NCBI GenBank assembly: GCA_949592205.1
Contig: CATIUR010000003.1
Coordinates: forward strand, 73,746,501 to 73,810,500
Length of the DNA: 64,000 bases
Reading direction: 5' to 3'
Source: Helichrysum umbraculigerum
Taxonomy: Eukaryota > Streptophyta > Magnoliopsida > Asterales > Asteraceae
The notes under the pieces were generated by a model that had not been told where the DNA came from, searched no databases, and was given only the letters and a program-made list of their open reading frames with translations. The position numbers were made by a program, and so were the translations under genes. Below, in pieces: positions 10,621 to 22,441 of the stretch (position 1 is the stretch's first letter; every line of letters starts with the position of its first letter).

Positions 10621-12383
10621 TGTTGTGCGGGTTTGTTACGAACCGTCAACGGATGTTTAAAATTTATAATTCCTGGGGTCTAAGTGTTACTTACGAATAC
10701 TGAACCAAAGGCTAGTAGATGGTAAGTATGACCTAGAGTCGTTCTTAAAGAGAAACTGAATTGAAACAGAGGTGGTCCAATCAATCTTGCTTTTCTAGTA
10801 AATGTTTTAAAAGAGTGTGTTGGGGGTTTTGGTTCACTTAATTAAGTAAGCTAAATAAAGTGAATAAAAGGTAATAATAAATCAGATAATTAAAGGAAGT
10901 ATTTGTTGTGAGTTCATTAGCTTATAATGTGGGACGATGACTTTTAGGGAAAGCGTTTACTAAATTTGGAACGTTCACTAGACTTGATAGTCCATGGTAT
11001 AACCAATAGATTCCCTATTAGTTGGTTATCAACTAATATGTCACTAGGAACCGAGGTATCATGATTCTAATCAGACAGATAATGCTCAACTCTCCACACT
11101 CTCCTATGAGGGAGTCAGTGGCCCTTATTGTCGAACGCATTTGCTCGTGGGCGAAGGAATAGAGTAGCAAGTCAACAACAAGTCTAACCGTTCTTAATAC
11201 CATGAAGACTATAAATCCAGCAAACAACTAACTTCAGCAAATATGTTCGGACTTAGTTGATCAATTCCGATTAATGAAGTTTAAGCATGGTAAGCGAAGG
11301 AAATTGTTGAGGTTTCTTGCGTACCGTACTTTAAATTTCATAGGTTAAGGAAAAGTATCGTTTTAAAGTGGATTTTAAACTTGCCTTTCTCAATACAATT
11401 AACAAATCCCTAGGTTTTCGTAAATGGTTATTTAGCATGTAGCCTACCTAATCTAATCTAATCTAAACTAACTAATCCAATTAAAATGCTAATTAAAATG
11501 CTGACGGCTTTTTGCATAAAGTTAAACCCAGACCATGTCAGAAAATGCTAGGGTAATCCACAATGTATTTAATCGTTAAACGATGTTTCCATTGTGGTTT
11601 AATTGCTTCGCAATGTTTACATAATAAGTACATTGTGATTATAAGTGTACAATACTCATGGCAATTCCACGTAATCACATTGCATTTTATGATGCTTGCA
11701 TGACGTTACAATTAAAACCATAGTTTTTACACAGAAAACTATTGACCAAGTATTAAGGTTCGTGACTCCTCTTTACAAGGTTACAATCACGTTTGTTAAT
11801 CGAAAGGCTATTATAAGTTTTAGGTTTAAAATCGTAATATAAGTCCGTTCATAAAGTTTCCATTTCAATAGTGTCGATCCATAATACAACTACCTTCGGT
11901 CGTTACCGGCTTCCATGCGTTTGTACTTTGCTCGAAAGCATTTCCAGCACTATACCGAGTAAACAGTCGAATAGGGGCCGCCATATTATTTCACGACACA
12001 TTTAAAGTCATCCCACAATTATATATGCTAACTACATCACAACAAATACAATAGTAATCTACTCGCTAATCATGGCATAAACGATCTCTAGCATAATCAA
12101 AGTATACATATTTAATTAAGATAGAAAAGGATAGAAATAACCGAGATTAATATGCGAGAAGGAATAGACTTGAATTAATAAGAGTTGCTCCAAGCGTACA
12201 CCAAAGATTACAAATACGTTCCCCACCAAAAGCTACAAACACGTTCTTTGCTTCTATTCTAACTAGCCTAATACTATTAAAGTAAGAAAATAAAGAAAGA
12301 AAGAAAAGTTAGAAGCTAGAGAGAAAGTGTATATTCCAAAGTGTGGAAAGAATGGTGTGTTTTGCAAATGAGCCTAATGCCTC

Positions 12384-12553
12384 CTATTTATAGGAGAGTT
12401 TTTGTGCATGTTAGCAAGTAGAAGCTCACAATAGCAAAAGGTAAAAAAGGTAGTGGCACCGGGTACGGGCATATAGTGGCACGAGGTACGTAAAGTTGTG
12501 GAAAGGTCTAGCACCGGGTACGTAAAGTTGCGGAAAGGTCTAGCACCGGGTAC
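12384..12553 (-). promoter_or_regulatory. A2 LTR promoter: TATA box and GCACCGGGTAC repeats
   Basis: Reading + strand coordinates, the motif GCACCGGGTAC or one-step variants begin at 12456, 12479, 12511 and 12543; the last three sit in a 32-bp repeat. The TATA box lies at 12384-12392 (minus). The position matches that of the CCGTATACGG array in A1 and I, but the motif and spacing differ. Confidence 0.6.
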
Positions 12554-12589
12554 ACGCAAGAACCAAAAAGCGGGAACCGGATGGGTGGT

Positions 12590-12664
12590 GGGCAGCAGCC
12601 GGCGGCCTGGTGGCTGGCAGCCGGTGGCCTGGTGGCTGGCCGGCGACGGCTGGCTGCCACCGGC
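12590..12664. repeat. GC-rich GGCCTGGTGGCTGGC repeats in A2 U3
   Basis: A short GC-rich block built from variants of GGCCTGGTGGCTGGCAGCC and CCGGCGGC. It is the most GC-rich part of an otherwise AT-rich window and sits upstream of the A2 promoter repeats. Confidence 0.6.
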
Positions 12665-13139
12665 CCCAGTTCGTCGCCCGTTGCCTCGTTGCTCATTTCG
12701 CGCGTATCTTCTTTGTTATGCGTCCGTTTGCGTTGATTCTTTTTTTGTTGGATTCGTAATTCAAAAATGAAGACTTTGATGAAAAGATATCCCAAAAATA
12801 TATCTATGAACTTTAGATGTGTTGTGCGAATCGTTTGGATCTTCTAGCGTACGTAGAATCTTCATTCTTCGTCCGTTTTTGTTGATTCTTCTTCTGTTGG
12901 ATTCGTAATTTGAAAAAGAACATCTTAGGTAAGATGGATGTTAGTGATGGGCACTTTTGTCTCGAAATATCGTTTTGATGCCTTGAATCTTCAAACGTGT
13001 GTGGAATCTTCGTTTTTCATCCGTTTTGCTTGATTTTCATCGTGCAACCTCGTTTTGACCATCTTGGCATAATACTACTGATTTGTAATGGTTTTGAGTT
13101 AATATGCCAAGAATTGTTCCAGAATGAGAGAGATATCGG

Positions 13140-14219
13140 TGGTAAAAATTTGACGTTTTACGCGATATCACTCTCCATTACATACATTGCTTGCGAGAAA
13201 CACTGTTCGATGCCACAGTAAAGTGGGCACAAAACGATATCACGGTTAGAGTGATACAAAACGAGATCACGGTAAAGTGATTCAAAATGATATCGTGGTA
13301 AAGCGATACAAAACACGGATCGGCGAGCTTACACTCGAGATCGTTAACTCAGCAACGGATCGGCGAGCTTACACTCGAGATCGTTGACTCAGTATTTGGC
13401 TAAATACTCGATCATAGTTCTGCGGGACTACACTTACATGTTGCTGGAGACAACACACTGTGCCAGGTGGCATACTAGTATTTTACTACTGGATAAGTAA
13501 TACTATTACTTATTATCATATGACGTGGTCATACACATACTTGATTTGTACTTAGGAAAGTATTGCCTCACATTAGTAGATTTACTTATGCCTGATTGGT
13601 ATCTAGGCATGGATTTCCACTTCCTCGATATGACTCAGTCATACACTTACTCGTTTAGCACTTAGGCATGTAGTGCCTCACATTCGTAGACATACTTATA
13701 CCTGATGGGTATCGAGGCATGGACTACCACTTTCACTATGTACTTAGGTACACACCACGGTTACTTAGGTATCAGATACCTCGTTTATTGTACACACATT
13801 GATATTATAACTCTATAACAATGTTAATCAAAATCGTAGTTTTTGAACTGCTTTTCAAACATACAAGGTTTATACTATTGTTTTCAGCTAACGAACCTAT
13901 GAACTCACCAGCTTTATAGCTGACTCGTTTTAGCATGTGTTCTCAGGTGCCTAGCAGGATTGGGATTGCTACAAGCTATGCTAGCTTGAGTCGCATGTTT
14001 TCAAACATCCGGATTTCTCTGCATAACTTTTGTATTACAAATTTTGTATTGAAATTATTTTGCGAACTCGCAATTTGTAAACTCTTTATCTTGGAAATGT
14101 ACAACTATTTTCAAACGTCTCATTTAGAGTCGTTCATTATGTACCTTTGTGCTGGTGATATTTGATTGGTAACACCCCGACCTGACCGCTTCCGCAACCC
14201 GAAATTTGGGGGTGTTACA
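13140..14219 (+). repeat. G: tail of a Tekay-type LTR
   Basis: Positions 13904-14000 match the reverse complement of the C-element LTR (41510-41590), including the CTCACCAGCTTTA and CTCAGGTGCCTAGCA stretches. The segment ends GGGGGTGTTACA at 14219 with the same terminal foldback as the other Tekay LTRs (arms 14169-14178 and 14209-14218, CTTCCGCAA in the loop). Upstream are short arrays: about 26-bp units at 13230-13310, a 55-bp duplication at 13316-13394 and a roughly 120-bp duplication at 13520-13740. I cannot see the LTR start. Confidence 0.6.
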
Positions 14220-14221
14220 AT

Positions 14222-14422
14222 GGGCGACAAAACACGGGCTGTTTAGAGTGTGGTGAACCAGGACACTACCGAAACCAGTGCCCACAGCTCAACAACGTCA
14301 ACAACAATCAGAACAACAACAACAACCGCATTGCCAACAACGAACCAGGCCACGGACGCACGTACATCATTCGTGCTCGGGATGCTCCAGAGGATCCATA
14401 CGCTAACATTGGTACGTCTTAA
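14222..14422 (+). pseudogene. D gag zinc-knuckle fragment
   Basis: A 66-codon remnant carries the retroviral-type zinc knuckle CX2CX4HX4C (Cys codon near 14240) followed by an Asn-rich linker and a stretch resembling the Tekay linker before protease. It stops at TAA 14420. The capsid part before it, the primer site, and nearly all of pol after it are missing. Knuckles of this kind bind the element RNA during packaging; this piece is only a relic. Confidence 0.75.
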
Positions 14423-14670
14423 TAAACTATTACTACGTTTATTCGAATGTCGATTCGAACTTAACACTGGGTAAACTTGACCACTTATCGAACACACAAC
14501 TTATCAAACTATACGACGAGTATACATGAACTGCTAGAACTTTATGGCAACCTAGAGCGCCACGTAAGCTATTACTATTGACGGCGACACACCTTTTCAG
14601 AAAACATACGCAACGGGCGATCCGACTTGATTTTGAATCTCGGGACGAGATTTCTCTAACATGGGGAGAA
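14423..14670 (+). other. D internal 3' stub with polypurine tract
   Basis: No ORF of note. The last 45 bases (TCTCGGGACGAGATTTC, then CATGGGGAGAA) match the end of the internal region of elements F and C, where the same bases overlap or follow the pol stop. The polypurine tract directly precedes the LTR start at 14671. Confidence 0.7.
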
Positions 14671-15559
14671 TGTGACACCCCGCAATTTTGACATAATTAT
14701 AAATGTAATTAGCACGCATTTTTAGGCTAATTCCCTAACTTAGAGTGAATTTACAACACATTTTAGAGATAAGTCTAGCAAAGCCCAACTAGTTAATACG
14801 CGTAGTATTACATATTTTGCGACTCGTATAAATATGTACAAAACAATTGGATTAAACGCGACAAAAATATACGACTGCTGGTGGACAGAATTATTTAATA
14901 AAACGAAATTTATTAAATAACATTAACATTTATTTAATATTATATTGATAATATTTACAAAGTACTTTGTAATGTGTAACATTTATATACGTAAAACTGA
15001 AATAAAACAAAGTTATAATGTTATAACTCAACTAAATTACTTTTATAAAATATGTCAACTAAAAATATATTCGAAAACGTATTTAAAAGTTACCAATTAA
15101 ATAATTATTTAAACGTTTAAACAATTGGGAAAACGAACGCCGCACGGAGCGCAATTGCGGGGAACGAAAAATGGGGGACTCCCACCAAAACCCCCACCTC
15201 TTCTTCTCTTTCTCTCATTTCTATCTTCTCCCTCTCTCTCTCTCTTCCTTCCTTTTTCTCTCTAAGAAACACCACCACCACCACCTTAATCCGCCAAAAA
15301 GCACCACCAAACGACCTCAAATTCCAAGACTTATTTGGAGAAAAACGTTCACCTCGTCACGATCTACATTTCCATCTTTTCGGATTTCTCTCGCGACAAC
15401 TTGTAAGTTTCCGAAAAATCTCGAAAACACTCCGATTTCGTTATTTTCTTTGATATTTCGTGCTTAAGATACTTAATACATCAAGTTTTAGTGTTTTTAC
15501 CAACTGATTATGTCCAAATCGAAGCTTAAAACTCGTTTTTACAAACCGATTCACGATAA

Positions 15560-15915
15560 GTTGTAAGTGATGCATCGGGGTCAAAAACAGTGTAGTGACA
15601 CTTAAGTGACGCACTAAGTGTCGCATAAAACCCTCTTTTCGCGTCACTTTCCTAAGTGATGCCAAAAACCCTCTTTTTGCGGCACTTTGTTAAGTGTCGG
15701 TAACCCGATACTCCATGCGGCACTAACCTAAGTGACGCCTAAAATTCAATTTGCAATCATACCGACACTCATACTCGACACTTACACCGGCACTCATACC
15801 TTATGCGTCACTTTCTCAAGTGACGCCAATAATACTGAATTTACATTTTATGCGACACTTCCTGAGTGTCGCCATAAACCATTAAGTGACGCCTCAAGTG
15901 ACGCTCAAAATATCA
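15560..15915. repeat. Array of AAGTGACGC / GCGTCACTT motifs in D LTR
   Basis: The motif AAGTGACGC and its reverse complement, with variants such as AAGTGTCGC, occur more than a dozen times in both orientations in about 350 bp downstream of the CT-rich leader. It would give many short hairpins in RNA. The core TGACG resembles the plant bZIP (TGA factor) site. Confidence 0.7.
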
Positions 15916-16529
15916 GGTTTACAACTACTTTTTCACTAAGTGTGAAACTTAACCGGGAACGAATATTTATATACAATATGATACACGAACTATACAAACA
16001 CCACAAACACGCTTACATTATTGAAATTGTGATTTTAAACTATCACCAACGAGTCGTATACATTTTCACAACTACGAATACAGACGTACATAATTAACAA
16101 ACGCTTTGGACATAACTTGGTTGTACGAACACTAGCATGGATGGTCGACTTAGACAATCACATACTTATTAAATCTCATACGTTTAGGGCGTTAGGAGAT
16201 TTCGGACTAGACTTGGGCTTTAGGCTTTGCTAGCACTCAAACCTACTTAACTCAACAGGTGAGTTTACAGCCCCTACTTTTGCTGCTTTACTACTTTTGA
16301 ACAGGGGTGGAAAACATAGTCAACTCTTTTGCTACGGGTGCAAATTTTTATTACAACTGATTTAATGTAATTTATATAAACTGTTTATGACTGCGGCCAA
16401 ACTGTTACAACTTTTGTTTATGAAATGGTACTTCATACGAAAACTAAATTGGAACTCGCTGGAGAACGACCAGCTACACATTTTCGTTAACTATCTTTTA
16501 TGAAACAGCATTTTCATAAACATACACAG

Positions 16530-16806
16530 AAAGACCCTACGACTTGGGCAAACTCATACAGAAAGTCCCTACTTCTTGGGCAAGGTTTCATCCTACGTCT
16601 TGGGTGAAGGCTCTACTTCTTGAGCAGTGGGTCCTACGTCTTGGATGCCAGTCCTACTTCTTGGACATAACTTGAAAAGTCCCTACGACTTGGGCACATA
16701 GAAAGTCCCTACTTCTTAGGCAGTTATTGATGGGTCCTACTTCTTGGACAAACGTTTTAGTCCCTACTTCTTGGGCAAACATTGAAACGTCCTACTTCTT
16801 GGACAA
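16530..16806. repeat. Eleven-copy tandem array of TCCCTACTTCTTGGGCA in D LTR
   Basis: About 11 diverged units of 17-18 bp (consensus TCCCTACTTCTTGGGCA) separated by short variable spacers. It lies in the downstream half of the D LTR. No ORF runs through it. Confidence 0.75.
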
Positions 16807-17067
16807 ACTTTTAAAAAGTATACATTTGGGCGACATTCCAACTACACTTTACGTTTGACGAACATTACTTAAACTGTTATGACAAAACATTACAAACATA
16901 TTGGTTGATCAAACTTTATACACAAACATAAAACCTGTGAATTTACTCAACCTCGTTGTTGACTTTTACTATGTTTTTCAGGGAATTAGCTGCACGTAAG
17001 ATCCGCCTGCACACATGGAACATAGGCGACCCACGAAGGAATATGATGCCAACTTTTGACAACTAGA

Positions 17068-19703
17068 TGTAACACCCCAAATTTCAGGAAATTAATATCG
17101 TACGCGAATATATTTTTATTATGAAATATTATTATGTAGATAATAAGATACGAATGAAAACGTAAGCGGTTTTATCTGTTCCAGACTGTATGACTTAAAG
17201 AAATTAAATTTAAATAGATAGAATTGTACGTGGATGGCCAGAGTTATCCTATTTCATTTTGAAAACTTCATGTGAGTTCCAGAGATAGAGTAGAAATCGC
17301 AGAGGCAAAACAACATCCCCAAAATCATGAAATTCAACTCTCAATTTAAGTTTTAATCCTTAGTTCTTCATCTCTTTCATTCTCTAAATCATTGTAAGTG
17401 TTAATTTCTTCATGTTTAACCTAGTTTTGGGGTTTTGATGGGTTTTATGAAATTGGTAAAATTAAATACGAAATTATGGTTTATTATGATAGAATTAGTG
17501 TTTATTACTGTTATTAAGTTTGTTAGTGATTATATAACATGTTGAAATTGATGAATTGAAGAATTTTGTTTATGGGTAATTCTAGGGTTCCATTAAAAAG
17601 TGTATGAATTGGGGTAATTAAGCTTAAAAGTGTTATTATTAGTGTTAATAGAGTATTTTTATGAGGATAGAACATAAATTAATGTGGTGGAAGTTGATAA
17701 GTGATGAATTGTTAAATAGTGTTCATGGTGGTTCATATGAATTATGTTTAGATTATGTTAATAAAACTTATAATGAAATTAGTGATGTTAATGGAACATG
17801 ATTATGATGTTGGAACATAAATTAAAGTAGTGAAGCATGATTAGAGAAATAATTATGATGTATGATAAAGAAGTAAGATGATCATGAATAGTTTAGTAAG
17901 GGAATATGATTAAAGATTTTACTTAGTTTAATCAAAGTGGGGGAGGGATTGAATATGATTAAAGTGAATGATTGATTATTGCCAAAGTATTTTTATGATT
18001 ATATGTATGATTATGTAGGTGTTAGAGACATGGAGAGCTTTCGTTGGTGAAATTATCTAAGAAAGTTTGGTGAGTGATACGGGGGTTAAACAGGTAATTT
18101 GGTTGTGTGATACCGTATAGCTTGCGGGCTAGAGGGTTGCACAATCAAGGAAAGTTAATTGTTATGTTTGTTTATTTATGTTTATTACTCATAATAGTTA
18201 ATTGTGTTAAATTACTTGTTATGTTTAATTGTTATGTGAATACATGTTATTTGGAAAGTCAGTAGTGATTATCTCATTAGCTAATAATGAGTATGTCACT
18301 AGCTTAAAGGTAAAGGAAAGAATTGGTGAAGAATAGTGTATGATTCAATTGTGTTGGATCCGGACTACTGTTGGGTAAGAGGCTACATAATTAGGTGAAA
18401 AATAATGTGTTAATATATGTGGATTAAATAATTGAGATTATGTGATTATGATGTTATGTTAAATTGATAGTGTATGATTCAATTGTGTTGGATCCGGATT
18501 ACTGTTGGGTAAGAGGCTACACAATTGGGTGGAAGATAACGTGTTAATGTATGTGGATTATGTGGAATATGTGTATGCAGTGAAACAATGTTAGTATGCA
18601 TACCATTGTGGTATGGTACTCAGTGAAATAGAGTTAGTATGCATATCGATGTGATATGGTGCTCAGTGATCAGTGTTCAGTGTTCAGAGCATAGTGATGT
18701 TGTGATTATGTAATTGTGTTGATATGTGTTAAGTGTTATGTGGAATTGCTTGTTTAATTACCTGTGTACTCACTAAGCAGTTGTGCTTACCCGTTTCAGT
18801 GTTTATAATGTAGGTTGAAGTTGCTAGCAAAACGTGGATAGAAGGCTATGTAAAATTAGTGGCGTGGATTATGGAGCATGCTTATGGTTAGATTATGCTC
18901 ATTCTTTTGAATTGTTGTTTTGATATCCAATTGTGTAAATCGTCTAAACAAAGAATATAGAGTCTTGGGTATGTGTATACAAAGGGTATGAAGTCATTGG
19001 ATTATAATTGGTGTTGCTTCGGGTCAAACAAAGTGAAATGTGGTCAAGTGTCAATTGTGATTGGTTGGTCAAATGTGAAGTGGATACATTGTCAATAGCC
19101 TTGAATTGGTCAAACAAATGTGGTTTGAGTGTTGTTTTGGTTGAAAAGTGGTTGATTTATCAAACGGGTCAAAAAGGGGTCAAAATGGGTCGTGAACGTG
19201 TCTACGTGTGAAAACGAGTTAGAGTTTGATTTGAAACAAGTGGAAGTTGTGATTAGTGTCAAAATGTTATTAGAAAAGTAGTGGCAAAGTGCTCAGGTTT
19301 GAAATAATGTGGTTTGTGTTTTGAAGTGTTCACAAAAAGAGTCGAAATGGTCATTAACTAGTGACACGTCCAGATTTGTCGTTTTTATGAATTTTGGAAA
19401 AGTGTAAAAATGGAAAGTTTTATATTCTCATAGGGGAGGTGCATGTAAAATTTCAGGTCCTAAATCGTAACGAGTAAAAAGTTATGCGTGTTTGAATTTG
19501 GTCAAAAATGTGAGTCTGTGTTACCACTAGAACAGGCCTGTTCTAGCCTAAAACAAGCTTGTTATAGCTAAAACAAGGTTGTTTTACATACCAGTTGTCT
19601 TGTTTTGGGTCAAAATGTAAAGATGAGAATACGGTATCAAATATACGAGATGTGGGACCGAGCTGTGGGAACCGAAAAAAAAATCGAGTTTTGGGGCGTT
19701 TCA
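17068..19703 (+). repeat. E LTR1 (2636 bp)
   Basis: Starts TGTAACACCCC, ends TTTCA, then AG and the primer site. AT-rich, with a tandem duplication of about 135 bp (18333-18467 and 18468-18566, each with GTGTTGGATCCGGA). It lacks the MITE found in LTR3. Confidence 0.88.
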
Positions 19704-20536
19704 AGTTGGTATCAGAGCGATAGTTTAAGAGAGTTATGTAATCCACTTTAGGATTGCATGATCTTAAACTATTATGTGTTGTTTGAATTGCTATGATTAT
19801 GATTATGTTAAATAGTTAATTTGACTTTGTGATGTTAATTGATATTGAAATGCATAGATGGATTGACAGAAGTAAGAGTAAGTATTTACGTGGAGCTAAT
19901 TGTGGTAGTAAATATATGTAAATAAGCTAGATATGTTGTGAATTGTGAAGTAGTTTTTGAGTATGTGTTTAATTGTCAAATTGTTATTATTGTGTATTAA
20001 TTGTTAATTGAGTTGTGCTTTATGTGTTTGTGTGGGAATCACATTAGAAAACGATGATTTGAGATAACTTGAGAATGAAGTGTGTATAACATAATATGTC
20101 TACGCCTGATCACCGTGGTTATATTATGCTATTTCACATGGAATTGTTGGAGTTATCAAATATCAAAGTGATTTAGTGTGATTGATAGGATAGAGTGTAA
20201 GAGAAGAGGTGTTTAAACTATGTGAATTACGAATTAAATATTATGATAAGAGGAGATAATAGAGAAAGTATGAGTAATAGACTTGTATCTAGTGATACGT
20301 ATTTCACTAAATTATGTGAAACCAATATGTAAGGGTATATTTTAAAGAGCTTCTAGAGTTAGTGTTGATAATGCGTTTGAATAGAATTAAGTGATGTATG
20401 CGTTTATGTATGAACAGTGAATTAAGTTAAGTGTTCTAAGTATGATTAAATGTTTGTGCATAAGTAGAGATAGTGTTGAGTCAGAGTAGTACGGGTGCCA
20501 TTCGTGAGGACACGAATGAGATAAGTGGGGGAGAGT
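19704..20536 (+). other. E internal region 1, non-coding (833 bp)
   Basis: The primer site TGGTATCAGAGC at 19707-19718 matches the 3' end of initiator Met tRNA, as in Tekay-type elements. The polypurine tract AGTGGGGGAGAGT ends at 20536. Between them I see no coding sequence. The copy at 33847-34679 has the same length and I noticed only one difference. Confidence 0.85.
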
Positions 20537-22441
20537 TGTAATACCCCAAATTTCAGGAAATTAATATCGTACGCGAATATATTTTTATTATGAAATATTA
20601 TTATGTAGATAATAAGATACGAATGAAAACGTAAGCGGTTTTATCTGTTCCAGACTGTATGACTTAAAGAAATTAAATTAAATAGATAGAATTGTACGTG
20701 GATGGCCAGAGTTATCCTATTTCATTTTGAAAACTTCCTGTGAGTTCCAGAGATAGAGTAGAAATCGCAGAGGCAAAACAACATCCCCAAAATCATGAAA
20801 TTCAACTCTCAATTTAAGTTTTAATCCTTAGTTCTTCATCTCTTTCATTCTCTAAATCATTGTAAGTGTTAATTTCTTCATGTTTAACCTAGTTTTGGGG
20901 TTTTGATGGGTTTTATGAAATTGGTAAAATTAAATACGAAATTAGGGTTTATTATGATAGTATTAGTATTTATTAATGTTATTAATTTTGTTAGTGATTA
21001 TATAACATGTTGAAATTGATGAATTGAAGAATTTCGTTTATGGGTAATTCTAGGGTTCCATTAAAAAGTGTATGAATTGGGGTAATTAAGCTTAAAAGTG
21101 TTATTATTAGTGTTAATAGAGTATTTTTATGAGGATAGAACATAAATTAATGAGGTGGAAGTTGATAAGTGATGAATTGTTAAATAGTGTTCATGGTGGT
21201 TCATATGAATTATGTTTAGATTATGTTAATAAAACTTATAATGAAATTAGTGATGTTAATGGAACATGATTATGATGTTGGAACATAAATTAAAGTAGTG
21301 AAGCATGATTAGAGAAATAATTATGATGTATGATAAAGAAGTAAGATGATCATGAATAGTTTAGTAAGGGAATATGATTAAAGATTTTACTTAGTTTAAT
21401 CAAAGTGGGGGAGGGATTGAATATGATTAAAGTGAATGATTGATTAGTGCCAAAGTATTTTTATGATTATATGTATGATTATGTAGGTGTTAGAGACATG
21501 GAGAGCTTTCGTTGGTGAAATCATCTAAGAAAGTTTGTTGAGTGATACGGGGGTTAAACAGGTAATTTGGTTGTGTGATACCGTATAGCTTGCGGGCTAG
21601 AGGGTTGCACAATCAAGGAAAGTTAATTGTTATGTTTGTTTATTTATGTTTATTACTTATAATAGTTAATTGTGTTAAATTACTTGTTATGTTTAATTGT
21701 TATGTGAATACATGTTATTTGGAAAGTCAGTAGTGATTATCTCATTAGCTAATAATGAGTATGTCACTAGCTTAAAGGTAAAGGAAAGAATTGGTGAAGA
21801 ATAGTGTATGATTCAATTGTGTTGGATCCGGATTACTGTTGGGTAAGAGGCTACATAATTGGGTGAAAAATAATGTGTTAATATATGTGGATTAAATAAT
21901 TGAGATTATGTGATTATGATGTTATGTTAAATTGATAGTGTATGATTCAATTGTGTTGGATCCGGATTACTGTTGGGTAAGAGGCTACATAATTGGGTGG
22001 AAGATAACGTGTTAATGTATGTGGATTATGTGGAATATGTGTATGCAGTGAAACAATGTTAGTATGCATACCATTGTGGTATGGTACTCAGTGAAATAGA
22101 GTTAGTATGCATATCGATGTGATATGGTGCTCAGTGATCAGTGTTCAGTGTTCAGAGCATAGTGATGTTGTGATTATGTAATTGTGTTGATATGTGTTAA
22201 GTGTTATGTGGAATTGCTTGTTTAATTACCTGTGTACTCACTAAGCAGTTGTGCTTACCCGTTTCAGTGTTTATAATGTAGGTTGAAGTTGCTAGCAAAA
22301 CGTGGATAGAAGGCTATGTAAAATTAGTCGCGTGGATTATGGAGCATGCTTATGGTTAGATTATGCTTATTCTTTTGAATTGTTGTTTTGATATCCAATT
22401 GTGTAAATCGTCCAAACAAAGAATATAGAGTCTTGGGTATG
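20537..22441 (+). repeat. E LTR2, left part
   Basis: Starts TGTAATACCCC after the polypurine tract and is cut by F at 22441 (duplication GTATG at 22437-22441). It shares about 13 variants with LTR3 that differ from LTR1. Confidence 0.88.

Larger units (their letters stand above)
9924..13130 (-). mobile_element. A2: minus-strand Athila element, gag start plus 5' LTR only
   Basis: Read on the minus strand, a 5' LTR (right end uncertain, about 13.1 kb, to 10621) is followed by an Asp-tRNA-type primer site and a gag ORF that is cut at 9924 by the end of A1. LTR details match the Athila copies: promoter repeats upstream of a TATA box, and a U3 block near 12680-12790 homologous to the U3 of element I. 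The rest of A2 should lie beyond A1, left of the window. Confidence 0.8.
10621..13130 (-). repeat. A2 5' LTR (right end approximate)
   Basis: The LTR 3' terminus is fixed at 10621 by the primer site. Going up on the minus strand there is a long U5/R region (11.0-12.3 kb), a CT-rich leader, a TATAAATAG box at 12384-12392, and promoter repeats at 12456-12553. A block at 12680-12790 on the minus strand matches the Athila U3 around 53100-53160. I could not fix the LTR start; a second related block at 12860-13060 suggests it reaches about 13.1 kb. Confidence 0.65.
14671..17067 (+). repeat. D 3' LTR, left part (interrupted by E)
   Basis: It starts TGTGACACCCCG right after a polypurine tract, as in elements C and F. 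It contains a CT-rich leader (15190-15265), an array of AAGTGACGC motifs (15560-15915) and an 11-unit array (16530-16806). It is cut at 17067 by element E; CTAGA occurs on both sides of E. With the right part (37523-37767) it makes an LTR of about 2.64 kb. Confidence 0.82.

Noticed and set aside
14243..14497. ORFs rich in Thr or Val on both strands over the Asn-rich linker
   Set aside because: They arise from the AAC repeat of the gag remnant read in other frames.
15171..15467. 98-codon ORF with a His run in the D LTR
   Set aside because: It comes from the CT-rich leader and a CCA repeat; not coding-like.
19706..19718. tRNA gene at TGGTATCAGAGC
   Set aside because: Only the primer-site complement of a tRNA end is present; there is no cloverleaf.
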